Shown here piece by piece: positions 31,749 through 42,612 of a stretch of 64,000 bases of DNA (within the stretch, counting starts at the first letter, position 1; each line of letters starts with the position of its first letter). The position numbers and the translations under genes are program-made. Origin of the DNA: Phytophthora colocasiae. Taxonomy: Eukaryota; Oomycota; Peronosporomycetes; Peronosporales; Peronosporaceae. The notes beneath the pieces are model-generated. The model saw nothing but the letters and a program-made list of their open reading frames with translations. It was not told the origin of the DNA and did no database searches. The DNA lies in the NCBI GenBank assembly GCA_018806915.1, contig JAGKQI010000033.1:558001-622000 (forward strand), in the 5' to 3' direction.

Positions 31749-32985
31749 CTATTCAGTGATAGAAACGGTCGAAGAGAAAGAGTTGCGGTCGTGGAAGCTC
31801 GCTCGGCGTTGGCGCTCTTTCTTGAGATGTTGCAGAGCTCTGCGGTACCATGTCGCGTCTTCTTCATTTTCAGTGGAATCTCGAGTGGCAACAAGCTTCA
31901 CGAACTCTTCTTGGTCGAGAAACGACGAGCCTTCGTAAACTGCTTCTGAAGAAGTCGCGATAGATGCTTCGGACAGTTCAGCTTTGGATTTAGTACTACG
32001 ACGTTGTTCGCGCTTCTCCTTGAGTGAACGTAGAGCATATTGATACCAACGCCCGCCAGATTCTTCACTCGATTGGAACTCGGTAAGGTGCTGATAGTCG
32101 CACTTATCGCTCTGGGTGACTGGCTTAACGTGAGGCTGTGGAGGCTCTTGTCCTTCATTTGGGAGGTGATTCTGGTTGTCGATCACTACTTCGATGATTT
32201 CACTGTCATGCTCTCCTTCCATGTCAAAATAACTGACTGAAGCCTCACTTGCCGTTGTCTCAGTGTCTTCGTGTGGAGTTTGAACCTCGTGCAACATGCG
32301 GAAGGCATCCGTGATCTGCTGGTGCAGGTCTTCAGGGCGATACTCGTGTCCTCCCTCTTGTGAAAGATGATCACCGATCTGTACTCCCATGACAAAGCGA
32401 CGAGCTTGAAGTGCCGACATCTCCCGTTCACGCTCTAAAGCTTGTTGTGCGTCAAACACACGAACGAGAGCGTCCATCAACTGATGTTTCAACGCTTCTA
32501 CTTGCGTTGTAAGTCCGATGTTGGACCGTAGAAGATTATCGCACTGGGTCATGTAGTATTCACAGGCAGATTGCAGTAGCTGGATGGTGCTGGCATGGTC
32601 CATAGCGAAGGCTTCACTCAGTTGTCCGTCTTGAGGTTGCTCTTCTAGTGCGAGCCACGGGTTTTCACCGTACGATGGACCCCACTCGATTCCTTCGGAG
32701 TGTGTGTCTTCAAGTACTTCAGTAAGCCACTGGTTAAAGTCGACCATAGCCTGGTGCACTCTGGCTGGAACGTTTGTGAAGAGGAGGCGGTAATACTTAT
32801 GGAATAGCTTGGTGATATCTGCACGAACTTTTCTGGTGGTTGTAGCTACCAGATGCAGAAGACGACGGACGTTCTTGGTGAAGAGATCTCGCAAATACCG
32901 GAGTTCCTCCAAAACCTTCTAAGAAAGGTCAGTGGTTGATTTGTGAACAGCTATCGATACAGCAAGAGCTTTACAAACTCACCAT
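31749..32985 (-). CDS. Uncharacterised protein with duplicated WY-AL-LK motif
   Basis: Two-exon model: exon 1 contributes only the start ATG (32983-32985), followed by a GTGAGT donor. The intron is 32919-32982 (64 bp) with a clear CTGAC branch region and CTTTCTTAG acceptor; exon 2 is 32918-31749. The product is 390 residues. There is no in-frame ATG at the 5' end of exon 2 and a stop lies just upstream, which is why I chose the spliced start. The N-terminal half is helical and hydrophobic-patterned, followed by a short coiled coil near residues 150-180 and an acidic middle. The C-terminus holds two copies of a basic motif, WYQYALRSLKEKREQRRS and WYRRALQHLKKERQRRAS, spaced about 70 residues apart. 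I do not recognise the family. Confidence 0.72.
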
Positions 32986-33338
32986 GAACGGAACTCGAGT
33001 GTTTTCTTCGAGTTAAGCTTGGTTTTTGGTCCTTTGCAGCTTTTCCAACAGTGAGATAGTTTGCTGGGAAGACTTTTTCACTACTGCCCCGTCCCGAAGT
33101 TGCCTTGAAGTGGTAGAATCTGCGACGTGTGAGCCAATAGGACGAGACTGCAAAGAGACTTTGAGCAGCTACGTAGTCTCTTCATCAAATGTGGTCAATT
33201 CATTAGTCAGCGGCTCCGGTCTCTACGAAGTCAATAAAATAAGGTTCATCTCCTGCCTATCTGTCGTCTCCAGTCAGAATGCAGCAACCCACTCAAGTCT
33301 CTCACTCTTGATCACTGCTGCATCGTCTTGGGGTTATT

Positions 33339-33860
33339 CTATGCCTTGAGCGTCGCCGGTGCTGGAGACCGATCGCCTCCACATGCCATAGCCACTAACA
33401 TCCCCGAGAACGCCAACACACTAGCCCCAGCCCTTACAGCATGCAGCTTCCCCCACCTCCGTAGCATCTCCTGCATCCACGACTGTCCGCGGTGCACGCA
33501 GCGCTTGGAGTCCACGAGTTTGTAGTTGAGCGCCAGCATCTTGAGCACAGTAAAAGGCACAATAGCACCAATGAGGCAGCCACTTGTAAGCCAAAGTCGT
33601 GGCATTCCGGCATGTGGACCACGCTGTTGTTGCAGCCAGGAAACAAGCAGCGCACTGACTCCACTACCCACCGCTACAGGCCCTTGCATCCGTGCTGCGT
33701 AGAAGTACATTCGTCGGAAGAAGGGGGCCTGGAACACCAGTGCGTCAGTCTCCATGAGCGCTGGATGCTGCGCCACACTGATGTACATGGACGCCCCCGC
33801 GAAGATGCCCGCCAGTCCAGTGGCAGCGAGTTGCGCCAGCGCCTCCGCGTCCACGCCCAT
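33339..33860 (-). CDS. DUF1772-type small membrane protein
   Basis: A 173-residue protein with about four hydrophobic helices: the N-terminal LAATGLAGIFAGASMYISV, a central VGSGVSALLVSW, LTSGCLIGAIVPFTVLKM, and a C-terminal one. The ASMYISVAQHPALM pattern and overall layout fit DUF1772, which includes anthrone oxygenase-like proteins in fungi. No enzymatic role can be assigned here. ATG at 33860; intronless. It is divergent from the downstream TPGS1-like gene, with a 329-bp AT-rich gap. Confidence 0.75.
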   Translation of the reverse strand: MGVDAEALAQLAATGLAGIFAGASMYISVAQHPALMETDALVFQAPFFRRMYFYAARMQGPVAVGSGVSALLVSWLQQQRGPHAGMPRLWLTSGCLIGAIVPFTVLKMLALNYKLVDSKRCVHRGQSWMQEMLRRWGKLHAVRAGASVLAFSGMLVAMACGGDRSPAPATLKA

Positions 33861-34189
33861 GCGGAGAAATGCCAGCTAAACGTCAATTGATGATGACCTT
33901 GGTATGGTAGGGCCCCTCGTCTTCTCTTCCTGGCGCGTCAGTGCAGCAGAACTGCTGGTGACCCCAGAACCTCGTACCTGCCCATGTTATCGTTATAAAG
34001 AGTCATTTTGGAATACGTTAGATATCTAGATATCTAGTAATCTTTATATTATAATATTAGAATACAGAGATTTTGAATTCGTGACGCGCATCATTGTCGC
34101 AACTGGCCCTTTTTTAGCAAGTAGACGACGTCATCGGTAGAAACCGGTTTTTAAGTACGCGACGTTCCGATCATGAGTGCAGAGAACTA
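33861..34189. other. Divergent intergenic region
   Basis: 329 bp between two divergent genes. An AT-rich core at about 34018-34060 carries a tandem GATATCTA motif (TTAGATATCTAGATATCTAG). No clear Inr/FPR element. Confidence 0.5.
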
Positions 34190-35343
34190 ATGAGCCGCGT
34201 GCAGGCAGAACGACTCATTGCTAGCGCCTATCGCATCCCTCTACCTGGTACAGGTCAAGCATTGTCACCTGCTCCTAGTGAGTCCAAGCTACGAACGCTA
34301 ACGCGCCTCCCGTCGCGTGGACTTGCACCACTGCCCTCATCTTCCGACGAATTTTACCTGCAGCAGTCAGGTGTTCAATTCTACGTGGATGATTTAGTGC
34401 GTCAACTGCAAGAGAAACGACCCAATCAGCCTGCGCAGTTCATCGCTAACTACTTCAGCGCTGTCGCCAAGGGTTCTAACGTTATTGGCCGGCCGTTTGA
34501 GTACATTAATGGTTGTCTGCAGAATCGTATCGCGTTCCTTGCTCAATTGCAACGTAGTTATACCAGGATCGACCCGAATACAGGTAAGGGGTGTTGAAAT
34601 GTGTGACCTACTAGATGTACAGACAGATAATCGTTTTGTTACTGCAGTCTTGTCTGTAGGAGACTTCACCGAGATGCTTTGGTGCCAGTGCAGGGACTTG
34701 CCAACTCAGTTAATAAGACAAGCAACTTGCCATCTTCCTGAGAGCGAGGGAGGTCTACGACAAGCACCACTGCGGACACTTCTAGCGGGTTTTAGTGCTT
34801 GCTTTTTCTTCAACGGTGAGTGTGGAGGTGATGAGTCGGCAATTTTTACTGTCTAACAACCGTTGCTAGAGTTTTTGAACAAGACGTACGATATCTACAA
34901 CGAGATTTTAAGTTCTAAAGATGCCAAGAGTTCTTCACCTTGCAATAGCAGCCGATCGGAGAGGTAAGCCCCAGTTCAGTTGCAAATATCTAAAGTCTAA
35001 ACTTGTTCTTGTAGCATCGCCAATGCTGTGGCTACCGATCGCGTCATCGCCAGGCTTCATGTTGTAGTACAGCAGAGCACGTACGCATGCTCACGTCGAA
35101 CATTACCATGATACCGTACAAGTAACTCGTGTGCCTCTGCCAGGTTCAACATCCCGCCTATGGTGGAAATTGAGCAGATCGTAGTGAAGAGCTCGAGTTT
35201 CAAGGAGGTTCGTACAACAATGTGAACTTCAAAGTACCTCAACTAACTCATCCCAATAGTTTTGCTGCCAGTTCTACGAGAACACAGTGCTCGTAGGCTA
35301 TATTCTGAATCTCCAGCTCGCCTTCCAAAAACTAGCATCATGA
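34190..35343 (+). CDS. TPGS1-like tubulin polyglutamylase complex subunit
   Basis: Six-exon model: 34190-34583, 34648-34815, 34870-34963, 35015-35053, 35144-35207, 35260-35343; 280 residues, against about 290 in human TPGS1. Most introns are GT-AG of 51-64 bp; the fourth needs a GC donor (CCAG|GCTTCA) to keep frame, so that junction is the weakest. The conserved core runs from the FYLQQSGVQFYVDDLV and KRPNQPAQFIANYF segments through AFLAQLQRSYTRID, DFTEMLWCQCRDLP and LLAGFSACFFFNEFL to a C-terminal FKEFCCQFY motif. It parallels the human subunit region by region. TPGS1 is a scaffold of the TTLL1 complex that adds glutamate chains to tubulin, notably in axonemes; oomycete zoospores are flagellated. 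Assignment is from pattern recall, not a search. Confidence 0.72.
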
Positions 35344-35361
35344 AGTATTCTATGCCCAATA

Positions 35362-35516
35362 TATTGTATTAACACTTGTATACCGTGCTTAAATTACTAA
35401 ACGAATCCATTCGAGCACAATTACAATTGACAAATAATACAATATTATTGTATTAACACCCTATACCGCGCTTAAATTCACTAAACGAATCCATTCGACA
35501 CAATTAGAATTGACAA
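35362..35516 (+). repeat. Two-copy 72-bp tandem repeat before the Aurora gene
   Basis: Copies at 35362-35433 and 35446-35516 begin TATTGTATTAACAC and end TTGACAA, with about 90 percent identity and an 84-bp period. The second copy ends 21 bp before the Aurora ATG, so it overlaps the likely promoter. Confidence 0.85.
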
Positions 35517-35537
35517 CTAACTACTCGGACGACGCAG

Positions 35538-37709
35538 ATGTACACGAGGCCTGGCGCAGACTCGCGCTTCGGTGCACGCCCTACAGGGGCCAACTCCTTC
35601 CGTCTTCGGTCGGACGAGAACCGCCGGCCCAACTTTGGCCAGGGTGCACCCTCTCCTGGCGCTGCGGACGTCGATATGAAGGACGCATCGCCAACAACCG
35701 GTCGGTTCCAGACAACGCCGACGTCTGCGTCTTCAACCACTTCCAGTCACAGTCGACAGGCGCTACGTGAACGCACGACTGCTGGTTACAGACCCGCTAC
35801 TACAAGTGCGTTGCATGCAGATATTTAAACGCGGGAGAGGATCAACTAGTAACTGGTCCAACGTGTTGTGCTTTTATCCATTGCAGGTCGCTTAATGGCG
35901 CCAACAGCTTCTTCTCTAGCTCATCGATCGGCACCTCGGCCATCACCTACAGCCTCTGGATCAGTGCCGTCTTATGCCCGTCCGACAACCAGCAGTGCTA
36001 CTGAAAGGTACCAAGGAACGAGAGTTCCTCCAGCACCCATGAAAGCGAATAGACCCCAATCGGCTACTTCTAGCTCTGCAGCAAGACCAGGCTCAGTAAG
36101 ACCTCCGTACGCTGGAGGAGGTGCATCAAGCAGATTCCAGACAACTTCATCTTCTCAGCCTCGGTATGGTGCCACCCGCACGCAGCACGCAGCACCAACG
36201 CCACCACAGCAGCGTACTGTTCCACAGGCTACTCCTCCAACAGCTCCAGCTGAAATGATGGACTATGAAGACCAGCAGACACGGGAACAAGGACAAGGTC
36301 AGGAAAAACAGACCCCAAAGGCCTGGAGTCTAGACGATTTCGAGATTGGACGCGAACTTGGAACTGGGAAGTTTGGTCAGGTGTACCTTGCACGGGAGAA
36401 AACTTCCCGCATGATTGTGGCGTTGAAAGTGCTGGTGAAAGATCAACTTAAGGCTGCTGGTGTGGCCCACCAGCTCCGCAAGGAGGTGGAGATTCACTCG
36501 CGAATCCGGCATGAAAATATCTTGCCGCTTTATGCCACTTTTCAGGATGCTACACGAGGTACTACTGTAGTACTATTCAAGTATTGAAGCTTGAGATTCT
36601 GAAGATCGTCATTAGACTAACAGTTTTGCTGTTATTATGCTGATACAGTTTATTTGGTCCTGAAATATGCTGGAGGTGGTGATCTATACAAGAAAATGCG
36701 CTCCATGCCAGGCCGACGGTGCGTAAACTTCGTCATGCGTGCAATTAAGGATCTGACGAGTGTTGTGGTGAAATGATTTTTAGGTTCCCAGAGCGTCAGG
36801 CGATGCTGTACACTGCTCAGCTTGTGAGGTAAGAGAACATTTTTGATGCGATGAGGTTCTGTGATGTGAAACTAATTCAGCTCCCCTATATTTCAGTGCT
36901 CTGGACGCGTGTCATCAACAACACGTGATCCACCGCGACATCAAACCAGAAAACCTTCTTCTATCTGATGAGGTGAGCTAGTGGTCTTCGACCACTATAT
37001 ACAAGGGTATTATGTTAACTTCTTTCCCAATTTCGCAGGGTATAATTCAACTTGCCGATTTTGGCTGGTCATCTGCAAACGTCACGGCGGCGTAAGTGTT
37101 ATCGTGCTTTGCTGGTCTCTAGAGCGTATTCATTATCTTTGATTTGACGTACAGTACTCGCCGTGATACACTGTGTGGCACTTTGGACTACTTATCGCCG
37201 GAAATGATTCGGGTCTGTTCTTCAAACCTCTCAGCTGCAGTGGTAATTGACAAACTGATGAAATATTGCTCATCTCTGTACGTAGGGCGAGAAATACGAC
37301 GAATCAGTGGACATTTGGGCCGTCGGAATCATTATGTACGAGCTGTTGGTGGGAAAACCTCCTTTTGAAGCCCCGGTACGTTGTTATAGATTCCACAACA
37401 CTCTTTCCTCAGTTTTTATCTTACCATTGTATTCTTTTTCAGGGACAAAACGAGACCATTGAGCTTATTACCGAAGGGCAACTCCATGTACCTCCGATGG
37501 TTTCGTTAGCGGCGAAAGATTTGATCACACAGGTACACATATTCTCAACCTTTCTATTGGTTCTTGTACGATTTCTGACGTGTAGTTACAACGAGTAGAT
37601 CCTCCAAAAGCTCCCAGAGAAGCGGTTGTCCCTGCAAGAGATTAAAGCTCATCGCTGGTTCGCTCCGTTAGCTCTTCGACAGCGAACGACCAGACGCAGT
37701 GGCTTTTAA
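35538..37709 (+). CDS. Aurora protein kinase
   Basis: Ten exons: 35538-35805, 35887-36558, 36649-36718, 36784-36828, 36897-36972, 37039-37091, 37155-37212, 37286-37375, 37443-37532 and 37599-37709. All introns are GT-AG and together give 510 residues in frame. Residues 1-235 are Ser/Thr/Pro/Arg-rich and disordered. The kinase domain starts near 240: [17 protein letters not shown] with the ATP-binding Lys, [15 protein letters not shown] (Aurora signature), [19 protein letters not shown], and the T-loop [16 protein letters not shown] whose Thr near residue 400 matches the activating site of Aurora A. GKPPFEA follows. Auroras control centrosomes, spindle and cytokinesis. Localisation type (A or B) cannot be decided. 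This exon count contrasts with the intronless neighbours. Confidence 0.95.
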
Positions 37710-38162
37710 CTAGTGACTGTGATCGTTGCCTCCAGGACGTTTAATACACGTACTGCGTCAAGTTTCCTCTTCCTCTACAGCTTCAAGTCATCATCCTGCC
37801 CAGATAATGACTCACTTTGGATTTACCAAAATTACGCTAATACCCCTCTCAACTGTATCAAATTACTTATTCATATGTTTATTTTCACTAAATTACATTT
37901 AAGACATGTAAAATTTCTAAAAACAGTACAGTTGCCGGTATAATAGAACTTTATTATTGTATGTGCATACATTTCCTCACATCAGAATGTTTGCTGCTCT
38001 TATGATAAATTACAAAATACGAGCTGCCAAGCGGGGAATGCAGCAGACATCGAGTCGATCGAGTGAAGGACGTCGCGCGAAGAAGCGCTTAGGCCAACGC
38101 TCCTAGGGCCGACAGTCGGGACCTTCGAGCAGGCGAGACCCACCTTATCACCTTCGCCAAGT
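37710..38162. other. Intergenic, AT-rich
   Basis: 453 bp between the Aurora stop and the SUMO ligase start. The first 250 bp are AT-rich and likely hold the Aurora 3' UTR. No gene, repeat or clear promoter motif recognised. Confidence 0.55.
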
Positions 38163-40528
38163 ATGAGCACGGACCTACAGCGACGTCTGAGTCAGTTGCG
38201 CATGCCGGAGCTGCGCAACATCCTCATGGACCTTAATCTGGCGCGTTCCGGCCGTAAATCGGAGCTTGTGGATCGTATCGCCGCTGAAATACAGGTACTT
38301 TACGCCTTGGACGTGCTCCTTCACCCTTAAATCGTCCCTGACGTCGCAATTCCGTGTCTTGTAGTCCTATTCCGAGAAAGCTCGAGGCGCCACGTCTGCT
38401 GCCTTTTACGCCGAACGATACGCTGCTGGGATGCGGAGTATCGAACAACAGGCAAGAGGAGGAGGAAGACCATCTTACCCTCAACCGATGCAGACGATAG
38501 TGGGCTATCGTTCGGGTGGTGGTGCTGTGCCACAAATGGGGCAACGATTCGCACCTTCGACTCCACCGTCACGCTCCATTCCAATGCCTGTTTACGGTCG
38601 GAATACAGTACCACAAGCTCCAGTGTCCTATGGGGCAGTTAGTTCTGCTCCATCTGGAACGGGCGTCATCCCTTTGACGAGTGGGGTGGATCTTTATAAT
38701 CCTACAAATTCAGTAGCACTGGGTGGTGCAAGATGCTTCTGTGTGACACAAGGAGTCTCCGGCAAAGTGGTCAAGTGTGTGGATTGTGGCTTGGCTGTGC
38801 ATGCCAAGTGCCACCAGTTGATAGCGGTGAGTTAAATTGGCAGTACGCGGTGGAGGCGCTGAGGACTGACTAAACGTTTTGTTTGTCTTGATTGATACAG
38901 TTGAGTGGCGAGTGGTATTGTGAAATGTGTCGAGCTAAGACTTATGATCCGTTCTACAGTGTCCAGAAAACAGTGTTGGATCCCAATTTCGTGCGCTTTT
39001 CCAAGTCGGCCAGCTCTTTCCGGCTCGAGTACTACATCACCGACAATGACCTCAACAACATGTACGCTAACCGAGACCCGAGGCCTGGATCAATGACGCC
39101 AGGGTCTTTGGAGCTACAACTACGGTGTTTTGCAGTAAAAGAGGATCTTGGAGCAGGCCACTGCTGGCCGGCGTCGACGCAGTTGAGTGTCAATAGTTTT
39201 GCAGTGCCAATCACACAACGTGCACCGCCAGGACACGCAAACCCGTCTAAAGTATTGCGAGAACTACCGGCTAATGTGTTCCAGTACTCAAGGGTAGGCC
39301 GGAACGTGATCGACATTCGGACTACTGAGAACCCTTCGATATTCGGATTTATGGTGCAGATCGTGGAGGTGCGGAATATTAACGATCTCGTTGACGAGGT
39401 GAAAGAAGCATCAAAGCACTTGACGTACGAGGGCGCGAAACAAGAAGTTATCAAGTCATTTGGCAGTGAAGACGAGGATGACGTCGTGGCCACAGTCACA
39501 ATGTTATCCGTTCGCTGTCCATTAGGGCTCTGCGTAATCGACCTCCCAGCTCGAGGGTTGAATTGTAAGCACTTGCAGTGTTTCGACCTGAAAACGTTTA
39601 TGCTATTCAGCAAGAAAGCTCGGTCGAAGGCGTGGCGGTGTACAGTGTGTCACAAGGTACACAAACTCATTCTTACTACTGTCTCTTTTGATGCGGACTA
39701 ATTTGTACTCTCTAATGTCAACAGTATATCAAGGCGTCTGATCTACGCATCGATCCGTATTTAAAGAAACTTCTGGCAGAAGTCGAAGGCGAGGACGAGC
39801 TGGAGGAAGTGGAAATCTTCCCCGATGGATCATGGAAGCGAAGAGTTGAAGAGGACCTGGTGCCAGAGCCACCAGCGAAGAAGGTCAAAGCAGAACGTAC
39901 AGAAGTTTCGACAACTGCAGCATCCGCACCAGCTAACGATACCAATGGCCCACCTGGATCAAGTGCTACTGCACCTGTTGAGATCGATTTGCTATCAAGT
40001 GACGACGAAGACGAGGTCACAGACACAACGGCGTCATCAAGTGCTGCGACTGCCTCTGCCAACGCTCCTATTCTGCTTGACGACGATATTGATATTTTGA
40101 CTGTGGGCAGCGACGCATGGGATAGTTCGTCAGCCGCCACGACCAACGCAACAAATGACGGCAACTGTGGTGAATATTTCCCCTTCCCGTTGGACGAGAA
40201 CCTCTTTCCTGCCAGCACTTCAGCCAACACAACCAGCAGCACAGGTAATTCGTCTTCGTGGATGCATTCAATACCGATGAGTCCTATCACTAACTGTATG
40301 TCTCCTCCGTGTTCAGTTTCTTCAGCACCGACCGTGTCTCCCCCTCAAGATGTGTTGAACCATGCAGAGTCCAGCCTGGCCAGCTCCATGGCCTCATTAT
40401 CTCGGAATCACAACGTCAACAACCCTTTCGACCAGCGGCAACGACGCCAAGCCCGACCTCCTCCGAAACCAACGACAATGCCGAACAACATGGACATTAT
40501 CTGCTTACTGGACAGCGACAGCGACTGA
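38163..40528 (+). CDS. SIZ/PIAS-type SUMO E3 ligase
   Basis: Four exons: 38163-38294, 38365-38826, 38901-39656, 39725-40528; 717 residues. Every exon is a whole number of codons. Domains in order: SAP domain at about 1-40 (LSQLRMPELRNILMDLNL, for DNA binding); a PHD finger near 180-215 split by intron 2 (RCFC, CVDC, HAKC, CEMC); a PINIT-like region at about 220-400; an SP-RING near 400-450 (CPLGLC, GLNCKHLQCFD, WRCTVCHK); and SUMO-interaction motifs in acidic context (IDLLSSDDED at mid C-terminus, IICLLDSDSD at the very end). The SAP-PHD-PINIT-SP-RING order is that of plant SIZ1. It transfers SUMO from Ubc9 to nuclear targets. All zinc ligands expected of the SP-RING are present. Confidence 0.93.
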
Positions 40529-40720
40529 TGGACGTACACACACGAAGTTTATTAGGATCTAGGACGACTCTGCTTGACGTTCCTGTAATGTAGCGTTGAA
40601 GTGGAAAAATGTAGCCATCTTTATGATAGTACCGTCATATCTTCGATTATTTCCGAATATTTAAGAGGACACCACCATTTACATCCTATCACTAGCGCCG
40701 GGAAGCGGAAGTCACGGATC

Positions 40721-42539
40721 ATGTCGTCTACAGTGCTGGAGCAGCTGCGCGCCGAGCAGGAGGAGGTTGAGCAGTTGGAACGCGCCATTGTGGCCACTTT
40801 AGGCGAGAAGCCGCGCAACGTACGTCCAATATTCGACTGTTTATAGTAAAATGAAGTATTTACCTTAGTGTATCACTTGGTTATTGGCTCTCGTACAGCA
40901 TCGTGGGCGCGTTCTACACGGCCACAAAGTGAGCAACTTGTTGGATGAGGTGACGCAGCACAGTAAACACGTGAAGGAACTCTACGATGATGAAGACGGG
41001 TGAGTTAAAACGGATAATTTAGTGGAAAAGTTATCTAACGATAAATATTTGCAGGATTTTCAAGGAGGAAACGGAGAATATGCGAGGGAAAGCAGTGTTC
41101 ACGTCGTTCTACGAGCAGCTAAAGAATATCCGCTCGTTCCACCGCAAGTATCCGAACTCGGTGGTCTCTCATGAGCCGAATTTGGACGAGGTACTGCATC
41201 CAAAGCTCCAGTTCTCAGGGGAAGAACGATTCGGTAAGTACGTGGATTTAAATGAGTTTTACACGCGGTTCCTGAACATTCCAGAGCTCAAGAGGTGAGT
41301 GATAATTGCTGTCGTGGTAGTAAGTGATGGTGATTTACTTAAATGGCATTTTTGAAATTGTAGACAAGCACGGAAAACGCAGGAAGCTTTGGGTTTGAGT
41401 GGTAGAACGAGGGGAAGGAAGCAACCTACGGGTACTACGATCGACTACTTGGCGTATTTGGCCTCGTTCTCTGACTTCTCAGCGATTCCAGCAGCACAGA
41501 AGACCCAATCAACGCCCTACCAGCAGTACCTGACAGACCTGAAGGAGTATTTATTGGATTTCTACAGGCGTACGCAGCCTCTCGTGGATCTGGATGATGT
41601 GATTGATGAAACGACGGCGAAGTTTGAGAAGCAGTGGGCGCTGCGTGAAATCGCTGGATGGGAATCGAGGCAGGAAGATAACAGTGCGGACCATGCGAAA
41701 TCTTCAGCACTCTTTTGCAAGCTCTGCAACAAGCAGTTCAGCTCCGAAGGTGTGTTCAACGGCCATCTGAATGGGAAAAAGCACAAGAAGTTTGCAGCTG
41801 CTGCTGTGAATGATACGGAGAATGGTGGGGCAGCTACTAACGGTGCGAACTCCGGCAAAGATACCAAGAAGGCGTTGGAAGCGAAACGGAAAGCTATTGC
41901 GTTTGACGAAGTACTGATTCGCCGAATGTATGAGCTGCTGACGGAGGTCGTCCAGGGAACAATCTCGTACTTGGAGCTGAAGCAAACCCGTACACATGAG
42001 GAGCTCCAGGCTGAAATTGAGGAAGAGGAGGAAGGAGCTTTCTCCGATGTGGACGTGGAGAACGAGGAAGAAGATGGCGAAGACGAGGAAGAGCAGCTCT
42101 ACAACCCACTGAATTTGCCTCTGGGTTGGGATGGTAAACCCATTCCGTACTGGCTGTACAAGTTACACGGTCTTGGCGTCGAGTTCAAGTGTGAAATCTG
42201 TGGTAACCACAGCTATTGGGGTCGACGTGCGTTCGATCGCCACTTTCAGGAATGGCGTCACGCTTTCGGTATGCGCTGCCTGAAAATCCCTAACACGAAA
42301 CACTTCCACGACATCACTCTGATGAGAGACGCCATTCAACGTAAGTTCTATTGATGATAGCATTTTTGTTTTTATTGAGACTGATCGATTATTGAATTTG
42401 TGTAGTATACGAGAAGCTGAAAGACCAGATTGACGCGGAAAGCTGGAATGCGTCCAACGAGGAGGAGTTTGAGGATTCCGAAGGCAACGTGCTGAATAGA
42501 AAGACGTATATGGATCTGGCCCGCCAAGGCCTGCTGTAA
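40721..42539 (+). CDS. SF3A3: Splicing factor 3A subunit 3 (SF3a60/Prp9)
   Basis: Five exons: 40721-40819, 40899-40999, 41055-41294, 41364-42340, 42406-42539; 516 residues, close to the family length of about 500. The N-terminal STVLEQLRAEQEEVEQLERAI starts the helical region. A U1-type C2H2 finger follows (FCKLCNKQFSSEGVFNGHLNGKKH). After an acidic stretch comes the C-terminal finger with the family signature CEICGNHSYWGRRAFDRHF and WRHAFGMRCLKIPNTKHF. The protein is part of the SF3a complex of U2 snRNP and helps commit the branch site during spliceosome assembly. It converges on the glycosyltransferase gene, leaving 73 bp between stops. Confidence 0.96.
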
Positions 42540-42612
42540 GTACAAACCATATACCCAGGTATGGAGACTTTCAGTTTCTTGACTGTGAATGCTTTTTATT
42601 ATACTTGATCGT

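Noticed and set aside
39718..40290. 190-codon minus-strand frame over the SUMO ligase last exon
   Set aside because: Opposite strand of a Ser/Ala/Asp-rich coding exon with full splice support on the plus strand.
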